Positions 1-8,245 of a stretch of 64,000 nt of DNA are shown piece by piece. The notes under the pieces were generated by a model, which did no database searches, was not told the DNA's origin, and saw only the letters and a list, made by a program, of their open reading frames with translations. The stretch covers positions 1,674,001-1,738,000 of the forward strand of contig NZ_CP123897.1 of assembly GCF_029910655.1 (NCBI RefSeq). The letters are read 5' to 3'. Both the position numbers and the translations under genes were made by a program. Numbering within the stretch: position 1 is the first letter of the stretch; every line of letters starts with the position of its first letter. This DNA is from Methylomonas sp. UP202 (GTDB taxonomy: Bacteria; Pseudomonadota; Gammaproteobacteria; Methylococcales; Methylomonadaceae).

Positions 1-1
1 C

Positions 2-451
2 CTGCGCTACGGCAAGGTCTGTATATTGGCGGACGCCGATTCCGACGGCAACCACATCGCGACCTTGATCTGCGCGCTGTTTTATCAGCATTTTAGGGCC
101 TTGGTCGATGCCGGTCACGTATTCGTGGCGATGCCGCCGCTTTACCGGATCGACGTTGGTAAAAAGGTGTTTTATGCATTGGACGAATCCGAACGCCAGG
201 GGGTATTGGCGCGCATCGAAGCCGAAAAATTGACCGGCAAGGTCAATATTCAGCGCTTCAAGGGCTTGGGCGAAATGAACCCGTCCCAATTGCGGGAAAC
301 CACGATGAATCCGGACACTCGCCGACTAGTACAGTTGACCGTCGCGGAAAACGACAATACCCGCGAGCAGATGGATTTGCTGTTAGCCAAAAAACGTGCC
401 AGCGACCGTAAGAGTTGGCTGGAAGACAAAGGCAATTTGGCTGACGTATAA
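2..451 (+). CDS. parE: DNA topoisomerase IV subunit B, C-terminal part
   Basis: This is the last 149 residues of a type IIA topoisomerase ATPase/TOPRIM subunit; the gene begins before the window. With ParC, ParE decatenates daughter chromosomes. The TOPRIM metal-binding DADSDG motif is visible at the left edge. It is followed by the RFKGLGEMNP block shared by GyrB and ParE, and a C-terminus reading LLAKKRASDRKSWLEDKGN. This ending, and the absence of the long GyrB insertion, favour ParE over GyrB. The gene stops 2 bases before the next possible start, so the following S1-domain gene is probably cotranscribed. Confidence 0.93.
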   Translation: MRYGKVCILADADSDGNHIATLICALFYQHFRALVDAGHVFVAMPPLYRIDVGKKVFYALDESERQGVLARIEAEKLTGKVNIQRFKGLGEMNPSQLRETTMNPDTRRLVQLTVAENDNTREQMDLLLAKKRASDRKSWLEDKGNLADV

Positions 452-474
452 CCGTGCCCAACAGGACTGAAATC

Positions 475-1305
475 ATGATAGAACTCGGCAAACTCAATAC
501 TTTAAGCATCTTCAGCCATCGCGATGATCAATGCTATCTCGATGGCGGCGAATGGGGCGAAATCGCGTTGGCCGACTCCGGCGGGGCGGCCGGTAAGCCG
601 GTCGGCGATCGCCTAACGGTTTTCGTCTATATAGACGGCAAGAATCAAGTCGTTGCCACCTCGCAAACGCCTAAAGCGCAAGCCGGCGAAGTCGCTTGGC
701 TGAAAGTGGTATCGCTGAGTCACGCCGGCGCGTTTTTGGATTGGGGTTTGCCCAAGGATTTGCTGTTACCGTTCAGCGAGCAAAAAGGCAAGGTCGTCGA
801 AGGGCGTTTCTGCCTGGTGAGGCTGTTTCTGGATGAAGATAATCGGATTGCGGCGTCGATGCGTCTGGACGATTTTATCCAAGATGAGGCGTTTTATTAT
901 CAGGACGGCCAGGCCGTGGAGTTGATCATCGCCGAGCATACCGAACTGGGTTTTAAGGCCGTTGTCGATCATAAATACTGGGGTGTGTTATATAAAAGCG
1001 AGGTGTTCCAGCCGTTGAAAAAAGGCCAGAAGCTGGCCGGCTTCATCAAAAAGATACGGCCGGATCGACGGTTGGATCTGATTTTAACGCAAGCTAAATA
1101 CGGCGAGAAAGTCGATAGCACCTCGCAAAAAATCTTGGATATCTTGGCGGAGCGCGGCGGTTATATCGCGTTGACCGACAAAAGCGATCCGCAATTGATT
1201 TACGACACCTTTGGCGTCAGTAAGAAGGTGTTCAAGCAGGCCATCGGCGGCTTGTACAAGCAACGCCGAATAGTGCTGGAGTCGGATGGGATCAGACTGG
1301 CCTGA
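475..1305 (+). CDS. CvfB/YitL-family S1 RNA-binding protein
   Basis: The 276-residue product resembles the CvfB (YitL) family, proteins with tandem S1-like OB folds and a C-terminal winged helix. It is inferred to bind RNA; the exact cellular role is not established for this clade. The MIELGKLNTLSIF start is typical of the family. The S1-like segments lie at about residues 60-200, with a VSLSHAGAFLDWGLPKDLLL stretch. The last 60 residues look like the winged helix. An upstream GTG at 454 would add seven residues without family support, so the ATG at 475 is preferred. It directly follows parE. Confidence 0.8.
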   Translation: MIELGKLNTLSIFSHRDDQCYLDGGEWGEIALADSGGAAGKPVGDRLTVFVYIDGKNQVVATSQTPKAQAGEVAWLKVVSLSHAGAFLDWGLPKDLLLPFSEQKGKVVEGRFCLVRLFLDEDNRIAASMRLDDFIQDEAFYYQDGQAVELIIAEHTELGFKAVVDHKYWGVLYKSEVFQPLKKGQKLAGFIKKIRPDRRLDLILTQAKYGEKVDSTSQKILDILAERGGYIALTDKSDPQLIYDTFGVSKKVFKQAIGGLYKQRRIVLESDGIRLA

Positions 1306-1325
1306 GGCCTAGCCAACGGGGTGAC

Positions 1326-1349
1326 GCCGGACGGAGTTGCCCGTCCGGC
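1326..1349. terminator. Perfect 9-bp stem-loop between convergent genes
   Basis: GCCGGACGG and CCGTCCGGC form a perfect 9-bp stem around the six-base loop AGTTGC. It lies between the end of the S1-domain gene and the end of mltD, which converge. Neither strand has a clear T-tract after the stem. It may stop transcription weakly or protect both 3' ends, but it is not a classical intrinsic terminator. Confidence 0.45.
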
Positions 1350-1399
1350 AGCAAACAGAGCTTTGGGACCGACTTAAGCAGCGCTCGCGGTTCTTAGGC

Positions 1400-2989
1400 T
1401 TAGGTCGAAGGATGGGCGGTTTCTACGATGATCTTGAGTTTAGTGCCGGGTTTTATATCGGCCTTGTTTTTAGGGACATTGTTCCATTTGCGCAGTTCGG
1501 TGACGGCGACGTTAAATTTCTTGGAAATTTGCGCCAAGGTGTCGCCCGATTTAACCGTGTAGCTGATTTGCTTGAAAGCCGGTGCCGCCGAAGCGACAGT
1601 AATGTCGCCGCCTTTCTTGACGGTGATTTTTTGGCCAGGCTTCAGAACCGCTTTTTTCGGCAGTTTGTTCCAATTGACGATGTCGTCCCTGTCCACGCCT
1701 AAATGTTGCGCGACGCTCCACAGCGTATCGCCTTTTTTGACCGTGTAGATTTGCTTGCTCGGCGCGGCTTGGGTTGGCGCCGAAGGTTGGGCGGCGGCTA
1801 CGTTGCCGGTCGGTTCGTCACGCAAGGCTTTGTACGAGGTCGGTATCAACAAAACCTTGCCGTCGGCGACCGTTTCGCCGTCCAGGTGGTTGACTTGGAT
1901 AATCTCGTCAACCGACGTGTTGTGTTTCTTAGCGATGACTTTCAAGCTTTCTCGGTGGCCCACGGTATGGTGCATCCATTTGATGCGTTCTTCGTGGGGC
2001 AATTCCGCCAGTTTTTCCTTGAAGGCTGGGGCTTTGTCGACCGGAATCAGCAAACGGTGCGGACCTTCCGGATCGGTGCTCCAGCGGTTGAACCCCGGAT
2101 TCAGCTTGAAGAAATGGTCCATCGGCAATTGCGCCAGTTCGGCGGCCTTGCCCAAATCCAGTTGCGATTTGATATCGACCAGTTCGAAGTAGGGTTCGTT
2201 GGGGAATTGCTGCAAACTGACGTTGTATTTCTCGGGGTTGGCGAAGATCTTGGCGATGGCCAGAAGCCGGGGCACGTAGGCGGAGGTTTCGTTGTTCAGG
2301 TCCAGCGACCAGAAGTCGGTGGGTTGGCCTCGATCGAGATTGCGATCTATCGCGTTTTTGATATTGCCTTTGCCGGCGTTATACGAGGCCAGTGCCAATA
2401 GCCAATCGTTGTTGAACCACTCGCTGAGTTCCTTCAAGAAGGTCGCGGCAGCTTGGGTGGATTCTATGACGTCGCGGCGGCCGTCGAACCAGCTGTTTTG
2501 TTTCAGGCCGTAGAGTTTGCCGGTGGGCGGAATGAATTGCCACAGGCCGGAGGCTTGGGCTGGCGACATGGCGTCGGGTCGGAATGCGCTTTCGACGGCC
2601 GGTAACAGCGCCAGCTCGCCGGGAATGTTTTTGGCTTCGAGTTCGTTCAGGATGAAGTACAGATAAGGCTCGGCGCGTTGCTGTACCCGTGTCAGGTATT
2701 CCGGATTTCTCAGATACCAATTGACTTCGCGGTCGATTCGGGCGTTATCGATCTCCGGTAACGCGTACAATGACAGCATCCGGTCCCAGATAGTCGAAAA
2801 CTCCTTGGTTTCGCTCGGTGATTTTTCGTTACGGTTGGCTTGGCCGTTGCGGGTAAATATCGAGAACTTGCTGCCGACGGCCTGGCCCAAATGGTCTTTT
2901 TTGGTGGACTGGCTACAGCCGGACAACAGCAGTATCGGCAGAATCAAAGACAGATGACAGGCTGTTTTTTTCGAAAATGAGCAGGGCAT
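1400..2989 (-). CDS. mltD: Membrane-bound lytic murein transglycosylase D with LysM domains
   Basis: This 529-residue lipoprotein cleaves the glycan strands of peptidoglycan to 1,6-anhydro-muropeptides at the outer membrane. The signal sequence ends in a lipobox with the lipidated Cys at about residue 25. The lysozyme-like SLT domain holds the catalytic Glu in LLPAVESAF (about residue 133), followed by SPAQASGLWQFIPPTG. Three LysM-type repeats follow, starting near HHTVGHRESL, YTVKKGDTLW and YTVKSGDTLA. Length and order fit MltD. It diverges from the yafS-like gene and rnhA, a neighbourhood shared with E. coli, although gloB is missing. Confidence 0.92.
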   Translation of the reverse strand: MPCSFSKKTACHLSLILPILLLSGCSQSTKKDHLGQAVGSKFSIFTRNGQANRNEKSPSETKEFSTIWDRMLSLYALPEIDNARIDREVNWYLRNPEYLTRVQQRAEPYLYFILNELEAKNIPGELALLPAVESAFRPDAMSPAQASGLWQFIPPTGKLYGLKQNSWFDGRRDVIESTQAAATFLKELSEWFNNDWLLALASYNAGKGNIKNAIDRNLDRGQPTDFWSLDLNNETSAYVPRLLAIAKIFANPEKYNVSLQQFPNEPYFELVDIKSQLDLGKAAELAQLPMDHFFKLNPGFNRWSTDPEGPHRLLIPVDKAPAFKEKLAELPHEERIKWMHHTVGHRESLKVIAKKHNTSVDEIIQVNHLDGETVADGKVLLIPTSYKALRDEPTGNVAAAQPSAPTQAAPSKQIYTVKKGDTLWSVAQHLGVDRDDIVNWNKLPKKAVLKPGQKITVKKGGDITVASAAPAFKQISYTVKSGDTLAQISKKFNVAVTELRKWNNVPKNKADIKPGTKLKIIVETAHPST

Positions 2990-3077
2990 TGTCTGTACTC
3001 GCTAAAATAAAAAAATTAGATGCTAGCATGGCTTTCCCGATTAGCCAAAAAAACATGCTCTAAAACGGTTGGGGTAA

Positions 3078-3788
3078 ATGAAGAGAGACTTTTTGTTCGC
3101 ACTGTATCAGACGCCTAGGGGCAAGCTGTTGCAAAGCATGGAGGCGAGTTATTTGAAACGCTCGATCACGGTCAGTTGTAAGCAGACGCAATTGCAGATC
3201 GGCGGATTGGGTTGGGAACGGGACTTCGTGGATTGCTCGCTCTACCAAAATTATTTAATTCTGGATGCCAAGCGTCTTGGTAGCGCCGAGGCGTTAAAGG
3301 TAACCGCCAAGGCCTACAGCTTGCCGATACAGACCGAGTCGATGGACTTGGTGATATTGCCTCATTTGCTGGAATTCGATGCCCAGCGTTTTCGAACCCT
3401 GCGGGAAGTGAATAGAGTGCTAAAACCGGGCGGTGAGTTGGTAATGCTGAATTTCAATCCGTTCAGCCCGTCGGTGCGCTTTCAATTCGTTTGGGACCGC
3501 AAACTGGCCGATTCCTGGCGCGCGCATTTCATCAGCCGCGCCCGGCTGTTGGACTGGCTGAAACTGCTGAATTTCGAAGTCTTGAACACCGTGGAATTTG
3601 GCTTGGACCGTTTTACGATCACCCACGGCCAATTTCGGACCGGTTATCCTTCGTTGCTGACGATGGCTTACGGTGTCAAGGTTGTGAAGCGTCAGTATTC
3701 TCTGATTCCGTTGGCGGCGGAATTTAAGCGCAAAGCCGGTTTGGCGACCGCCGGAGCCGGCGTCGAAAATCGATTACCGAATTACTAA
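3078..3788 (+). CDS. YafS-like class I SAM-dependent methyltransferase
   Basis: The 236-residue protein has the Methyltransf_11 layout. The SAM-binding glycine region is reduced (LQIGGLG), an acidic motif II follows, and the post-motif EVNRVLKPGGELVMLNFNP is typical of the family. The substrate is unknown. Position between mltD and rnhA matches yafS of enterobacteria, so an orthologous relationship is likely. Motif I lacks the usual DxGxG spacing, so SAM binding may differ from canonical members. It lies 13 bases before rnhA and is probably cotranscribed with it. Confidence 0.78.
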   Translation: MKRDFLFALYQTPRGKLLQSMEASYLKRSITVSCKQTQLQIGGLGWERDFVDCSLYQNYLILDAKRLGSAEALKVTAKAYSLPIQTESMDLVILPHLLEFDAQRFRTLREVNRVLKPGGELVMLNFNPFSPSVRFQFVWDRKLADSWRAHFISRARLLDWLKLLNFEVLNTVEFGLDRFTITHGQFRTGYPSLLTMAYGVKVVKRQYSLIPLAAEFKRKAGLATAGAGVENRLPNY

Positions 3789-3801
3789 AACAAATTAAAT
3801 C

Positions 3802-4245
3802 ATGAGCGAGTTAGTTGAAATCTATACCGACGGCGCTTGTCGCGGCAATCCCGGTCCGGGCGGTTGGGGGGTTTGTCTGCAATATAAAGGCAAGCAGAAA
3901 CTGCTGCACGGCGGCGACCCGGAAACCACCAATAACCGGATGGAGTTGATGGCGGCGATTCAGGCCCTGGAAGCGTTGACGCACGCTTGCAACGTGCGTT
4001 TGCATACCGATTCCAAATACGTGTTGCAGGGTATTACCGAATGGATGGTCAATTGGAAGAAGCGGTCCTGGAAAACCTCGGCCAATCAAGCGGTCAAGAA
4101 CGAGGATTTGTGGCGGCGGCTCGACGCGGCGATCCAACGCCATCGCATCGATTGGGTATGGGTGAAGGGCCACTCCGGCAACGACGGCAACGAGCGGGCG
4201 GACCGCTTGGCCAACCAAGGCATCGACGAACTCAAGCGCCGATGA
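3802..4245 (+). CDS. rnhA: Ribonuclease HI
   Basis: RNase HI degrades the RNA strand of RNA-DNA hybrids, removing R-loops and primers in the cytoplasm. All key residues are present at family positions: D10 in [14 protein letters not shown]48 in [10 protein letters not shown]70 in LHTDSKYV, H124 in [14 protein letters not shown], and D134. The length of 147 residues is typical of single-domain bacterial RnhA. Its TGA overlaps the ATG of the next gene (ATGA), indicating translational coupling. Confidence 0.97.
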   Translation: MSELVEIYTDGACRGNPGPGGWGVCLQYKGKQKLLHGGDPETTNNRMELMAAIQALEALTHACNVRLHTDSKYVLQGITEWMVNWKKRSWKTSANQAVKNEDLWRRLDAAIQRHRIDWVWVKGHSGNDGNERADRLANQGIDELKRR

Positions 4246-4592
4246 ATGCCGTCGGGCTATCGGATGCGGTGGGCTTGGTGGCCGGCGACGATGGCGGGCA
4301 TACGGCCCCCAATGCGGAAGTCGCGTCCGCCGCTTGGTCGGTTTACATTGTGTTGTGCCAGGACGGCAGTTTGTATACCGGAATCAGCACCGACGTGGCG
4401 CGCCGCTTCGACGAACATAGGAGCGGGCGCGGCGCTAAGTTTTTTCGGAGTCGAATTCCGCTCGCGGTTGCCTATCGCGAAACCGGACACGACCGCGCCT
4501 CGGCGTCTCGGCGGGAGGCCGCGATCAAGAAGTTGTCCAAGCCGCAAAAACTGGCGTTGATCGAAGCGGCGGGCGGGCGTGAAACGCCGTAA
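4242..4592 (+). CDS. GIY-YIG nuclease superfamily protein (YhbQ/UPF0213-like)
   Basis: The 116-residue protein has a single GIY-YIG domain. It begins at [18 protein letters not shown], carries the conserved Arg in VARRFDEH, and has a Glu in [10 protein letters not shown]. Small stand-alone members of this type are common in bacteria and their physiological substrate is poorly known. About 30 residues precede the domain and show no recognisable motif. The start ATG overlaps the rnhA stop by four bases. A start nearer the domain cannot be excluded, since the N-terminal extension is not conserved in the family. Confidence 0.82.
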   Translation: MNAVGLSDAVGLVAGDDGGHTAPNAEVASAAWSVYIVLCQDGSLYTGISTDVARRFDEHRSGRGAKFFRSRIPLAVAYRETGHDRASASRREAAIKKLSKPQKLALIEAAGGRETP

Positions 4593-4641
4593 ACCGCGGG
4601 GATTGGTAGAGCCTAGCCGATCCCGGTCCGGTTGCCGGTCG

Positions 4642-5838
4642 TTATTTAGGCGCCTTGTACGGCCACGGCGATTCGGATTTGTAGCCGTCGGTCAAAGTCT
4701 TCAAAAACGCCACCAAATCGTCGACTTCCTTTTTCTTCAGGTTCAATGCGCCGAGCTCGGCATGGTTGACGTTGGTATTTTCCTCGGGAGCCGGCCAACA
4801 CTTTTTCGACAAAGCGGTCGCTTCCAGCGTTAACGTATTCCCGCAACGTTTTTTGATGTCGCGGTTGCTGTACAACTCAACCGCGCCTCGCAGGGTTTTG
4901 AAATAGCCGTTGTGCATATAAGGTCCGGTGACCGCGACATTGCGCAGGGTCGGCACTTTGATTTTGCCGAGTTCGGCGTTGAGGTGCAGGCGGCCGCCCA
5001 GACCCTCGTCGATGAAGGTCGCGCCTTCCGGGTTCAATTCCGCGCTCAAGGTATAAAACAAGTTCGCCGGGTTCTTCGGCACGCCGAGGTTATCGTAACT
5101 GTGGTCCGTGAATAGCGGCGGAGTGCCGTTAGCCAGCGGACGATTGGGGTGGCAGGCCGCGCAATTGCCTTTGTTGCCGGCTTCGAAGAGTTGCAAGCCG
5201 CGTTTTTCCTGGGCCGTAAATTTGGCTTTGCCGAATAAGTAAAAGTCGTATTTGGACGTAAAGCGGTTGAATACCGGACTGCGCTCGAACTCGGCAATCG
5301 CGTTGGCGATCCTGTCGTAGGCGAGGTCGACGTCGTCCAGCGCGCCGTTGCCGTAAACGGTGTCGAACATCGCGGCATACGCGGCGGAGCGGACCTTGGA
5401 CACGACCGTCGCGCTATCGGGGTTGGCCATTTCCACGGGGTTTAAAAACGGCCCCTTGGCTTGGTCTTCCAGCGTCGCGGCTCGGCCGTCCAGGAATTGG
5501 CCGCCGATGTAAAGACCCGAGGCGCGGTCGTAATAAAACGCTGGGGCGTAACCGGAATACATCGCGGTCGGCGTGTTCCGGTTGCCCTGCAAATTGCTCA
5601 GTACGCCTTGCGATGTCGGCGAGTTTTTGTCCGGGTCGGTAAAGGCGAACGCCGGATCGTGGCAGGTAGCGCAGGCCTGACCGGCCGGTTCGGATAGATT
5701 GGTATCGAAAAATAACTGTTGGCCTAGTTGCGCCTTGGTGCTGAGATTGCCGGCACCGGGCAGAACCGGAACGTCGGCGCCGGCCGTCGGGGCGAAGCAA
5801 GCGGCGGTCAGGGTAGTAAGCAGCGATAATAATTTCAT
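4642..5838 (-). CDS. Di-haem cytochrome c peroxidase / MauG-family protein
   Basis: The 398-residue exported protein has two c-type haem motifs, CATCH in the first half and CAACH in the second. This is the CcpA/MauG arrangement. Bacterial di-haem peroxidases reduce hydrogen peroxide in the periplasm, while MauG-type relatives carry out oxidative protein modification. The chosen start gives a clean signal peptide ending AGA; an in-frame ATG 42 bases upstream would spoil it. A C-terminal Cys pair (KRCGN and KKCWP) is unusual. The gene follows the porin by about 90 bases on the same strand and probably shares its promoter. Enzymatic class is inferred. Confidence 0.85.
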   Translation of the reverse strand: MKLLSLLTTLTAACFAPTAGADVPVLPGAGNLSTKAQLGQQLFFDTNLSEPAGQACATCHDPAFAFTDPDKNSPTSQGVLSNLQGNRNTPTAMYSGYAPAFYYDRASGLYIGGQFLDGRAATLEDQAKGPFLNPVEMANPDSATVVSKVRSAAYAAMFDTVYGNGALDDVDLAYDRIANAIAEFERSPVFNRFTSKYDFYLFGKAKFTAQEKRGLQLFEAGNKGNCAACHPNRPLANGTPPLFTDHSYDNLGVPKNPANLFYTLSAELNPEGATFIDEGLGGRLHLNAELGKIKVPTLRNVAVTGPYMHNGYFKTLRGAVELYSNRDIKKRCGNTLTLEATALSKKCWPAPEENTNVNHAELGALNLKKKEVDDLVAFLKTLTDGYKSESPWPYKAPK

Positions 5839-5928
5839 GTTCGTATCTCGTGGGAACCGGTTCGCGCTAGGCGAACGCATCCGAGGCGGCGGATGCCGGT
5901 TCGGGCGCCGCCCCGTCGCTGTGGTTAT

Positions 5929-7431
5929 TTAATAGATGAAGCCGAAGCCCAGATTGAACTCGTCGCCGAACGGCACGCCGGCAGGTACCAGCTTCCGATC
6001 GCGGATATTGCGGTAGTCGGCTTTGATGACGACGTTCTCTATCGGTTTGTAGCTCAACCCGGCTTGATAAATCCAACGATCGAGACCGCTACCTTTCTCG
6101 AAACCGCTAGCGACGGCGGCGACGGTGTCGTAACGCTCGACCCGGACGAATGGTGCGAGGTATTGGCTGCTTTCCTTCCAGACGAACGGCATGATGTCGT
6201 GAGCGGCTTCCACATACCAGCCGAAGCTTTCCTTGCCGATTGGGCCGTCGGCGCCGAGCAATGGGTTTAGGTATTCCGTGTTGTCGATTTTGCTCCAGGC
6301 GCCGAGTGCACGCAATTCCAGACCGCGATACTTATATTGAATGTGACCTTCGTGAAGCTGGGTGAACAGGTCAACTCCGCTTCCATTCGCGTTGACGATG
6401 TTTTTCTGGCTACTGTTGCCAAGGAACGTGGAGCCTCCAACCATCAAACCCGGTACAAAACTGGGTGAGTAATCTAGCCTGCCGGTGAAGGCGAAGTCCT
6501 CTGCTTGAGCATTACTACCACCTTGTCTGCCTTCAGTAATGCCAATGTTCGAAAAGCTACTGGCGTTAAGACCGTTCACCGCATACATCCGATATTGCAG
6601 GCCCGGTAGTATTTCACCGAATAGACCCGCGCCCATTTCTCGCCAAGTGGAAGGGATTATGTAACGTTCGACATCGGGGCGGTGATTACCGTGGTAGGTG
6701 GTCGGTTCGTGCATTTCGTTGATAAAGCCCATCGGCATCAGCATCAGGCCGGCACGGACGTTGTATTTGGGATTGAGCAGGAAATCCAATTGCGAGAACT
6801 CGACGGAAACTTCGCCTTTCGATTCGTCGCCTTCACCGGTCGAAGCGTGTTCGAACTCGATTTCGTTGTTCAGCACGATCCAGTCGTTGAATTTGTAGCC
6901 CAGGTAAATGACGGCGCGTTCCAGGTCGGCGGTGTCTTTATTAGTGGCACTGTCGCCGCGCGGATCGGCGTAATTGGTGTACATTGCTTCGCCGTAACCG
7001 CCGATTGAAATACCCCGATTGACGCGGTAGACATTGGATGCGGCCGGACCTAGACCGTATTGGCTCTTATATTCGCGAGACTCGGGTATGAACAATTGGG
7101 TTTTCAGGCGTTCGACTTCGGTTGCCAGCACATCGGTTTTGCGTTCCAGCTCGCCGTTTTGTCCGGTCTTTCCGTTAACTACCGGGGTGGATTGCGCCAC
7201 TGCTTGGGTCGACTTTTGTTGTTCCTTCAATGTATTGACTTCCTGTTGCAAGGCCTCGTTTTGGGCGGTTTTGGCCTTCAGCGCCTCGATTTCCTGTTGT
7301 TGTTGCTGAACGATTTTCCACATCTCCTCCATCGTGTTCGGCATCGGTGGAGCCGCATGTGCCGTACCCAGCGCCATGCTGATAGCGCCCGCCAGGCAAA
7401 CGGTTGGTTTGAATGGTTTGCTAATAATCAT
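5929..7431 (-). CDS. Outer-membrane porin-like protein with N-terminal coiled coil
   Basis: The 500-residue protein has a signal peptide ending in TAHA. A coiled-coil segment rich in Q, E and K follows (about residues 30-110). The long remainder of alternating hydrophobic residues, with many Tyr and Asn, is typical of a beta-barrel. The last residue is Tyr in FGFIY, the usual recognition signal for Bam-dependent barrel insertion. The repeated pattern YLGYKFNDWIVLNNEIEFE resembles porin-like proteins of the OprO/P type. The substrate is unknown. The start at 7431 is preferred over one 30 bases upstream because it gives a normal signal peptide. Confidence 0.75.
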   Translation of the reverse strand: MIISKPFKPTVCLAGAISMALGTAHAAPPMPNTMEEMWKIVQQQQQEIEALKAKTAQNEALQQEVNTLKEQQKSTQAVAQSTPVVNGKTGQNGELERKTDVLATEVERLKTQLFIPESREYKSQYGLGPAASNVYRVNRGISIGGYGEAMYTNYADPRGDSATNKDTADLERAVIYLGYKFNDWIVLNNEIEFEHASTGEGDESKGEVSVEFSQLDFLLNPKYNVRAGLMLMPMGFINEMHEPTTYHGNHRPDVERYIIPSTWREMGAGLFGEILPGLQYRMYAVNGLNASSFSNIGITEGRQGGSNAQAEDFAFTGRLDYSPSFVPGLMVGGSTFLGNSSQKNIVNANGSGVDLFTQLHEGHIQYKYRGLELRALGAWSKIDNTEYLNPLLGADGPIGKESFGWYVEAAHDIMPFVWKESSQYLAPFVRVERYDTVAAVASGFEKGSGLDRWIYQAGLSYKPIENVVIKADYRNIRDRKLVPAGVPFGDEFNLGFGFIY

Positions 7432-7478
7432 CGGATAACCCCTTGATAGGATGTTGAACAATAAGGTGAGTTTTTCAA

Positions 7479-7508
7479 ATAATAAATGCCAAGCATTCTC
7501 ATTTGCAA
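7479..7508 (-). promoter_or_regulatory. Sigma-70-type promoter of the porin-peroxidase operon
   Basis: Reading the minus strand, TTGCAA at 7508-7503 and TATTAT at 7484-7479 are separated by 18 bases. That is a plausible -35/-10 pair about 45 bases upstream of the porin start. A palindrome occupies the spacer, as expected for a repressor-controlled promoter. Confidence 0.5.
7484..7504. promoter_or_regulatory. Fur/Zur-like palindromic operator candidate
   Basis: The 21-base element reads AAATG-CC-AA-GCA-TT-CT-CATTT on the plus strand. Its arms AAATG and CATTT, and the inner AA and TT, are symmetric. Against an idealised Fur box it matches about 14 of 19 positions by eye. Zur boxes share the AAATG/CATTT ends. 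It lies between the -35 and -10 elements of the porin promoter. Metal-dependent repression of the porin and peroxidase is inferred. Confidence 0.4.
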
Positions 7509-7637
7509 GAAATATTGCTAGGCCATCTGTGGTATTTCACGAACGACAGGGACTATCCGAGCGGGAAATGAGGCAAAAAAGATGGAGTAGGCTGACCGCT
7601 GGTGGACGATAAGGTTGGAAATGGTATCGGGAAAGGT

Positions 7638-7666
7638 TTGGCAAATCGGTTAGCTGTCTCTATCAT
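7638..7666 (+). promoter_or_regulatory. Sigma-70 promoter of the FMN-binding gene
   Basis: TTGGCA and TATCAT are separated by exactly 17 bases, 28 bases upstream of the GTG start at 7694. This gives a short leader. The AGGAACC stretch just before the start codon can serve as the ribosome-binding site. Confidence 0.55.
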
Positions 7667-7693
7667 AGCCACCCTTTATTTGCAGGAACCGTA

Positions 7694-8245
7694 GTGAATA
7701 TTTTTAGCCTGATCAGATCATCAATAGCGTTGATTGCCCTGTTGACCGCCGCAAGTTCGGCGCTGGCGACGGTGTATTACAGCAAGGCGGAAGCGCTGAA
7801 GCTGGCCTTTGCCGAGGATGTTAGTGTCGAAGTGCTATCTCTGTTTCCGACGCCGGAGCAGGTTTTGGAGATCGAACGACTAGCTAAGGTCAAGCTCGAT
7901 TCCAGCCTGATTAGTCTGCATGTCGGCAAAAAGCAGGGCCAGATTGTCGGATACGCGATGATCGAGTCGCACACTGTCAGAACGCAGCCCGAAACCCTGT
8001 TACTGGTCTTGAACGCCGATGGCCGTCTACGCAATGTGTACACTCTAGCTTTCCATGAGCCTACCGAGTATCAGCCTCCGGAGCGCTGGTTTGCACTATT
8101 GACTAATCGCAGTCTGGAGGAACTGAGCTTCGACAAGGAAGTTCAGGCCGTGGCCGGCGCCACCTTGAGCTCGCGGGCGGCGTTAAACAGCGCTAGAAAA
8201 CTGGTCGCTATCTTCGAAGTCCTGTTGAAACCGGCAAAACCCTAA
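7694..8245 (+). CDS. Exported FMN-binding domain protein (probable covalent flavoprotein)
   Basis: The 183-residue protein has an N-terminal signal peptide (to about residue 25) and an FMN_bind fold related to RnfG and NosR. The GATLSS motif at residues 155-160 matches the site where ApbE attaches FMN to Thr (here Thr157). The residue before the Gly is Ala rather than the usual Ser or Thr. Such proteins move electrons on the periplasmic face of the membrane. The start is a GTG behind AGGAACC. The stop overlaps the next ATG by one base, so the two proteins are probably made together as membrane partners. Confidence 0.72.
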   Translation: MNIFSLIRSSIALIALLTAASSALATVYYSKAEALKLAFAEDVSVEVLSLFPTPEQVLEIERLAKVKLDSSLISLHVGKKQGQIVGYAMIESHTVRTQPETLLLVLNADGRLRNVYTLAFHEPTEYQPPERWFALLTNRSLEELSFDKEVQAVAGATLSSRAALNSARKLVAIFEVLLKPAKP

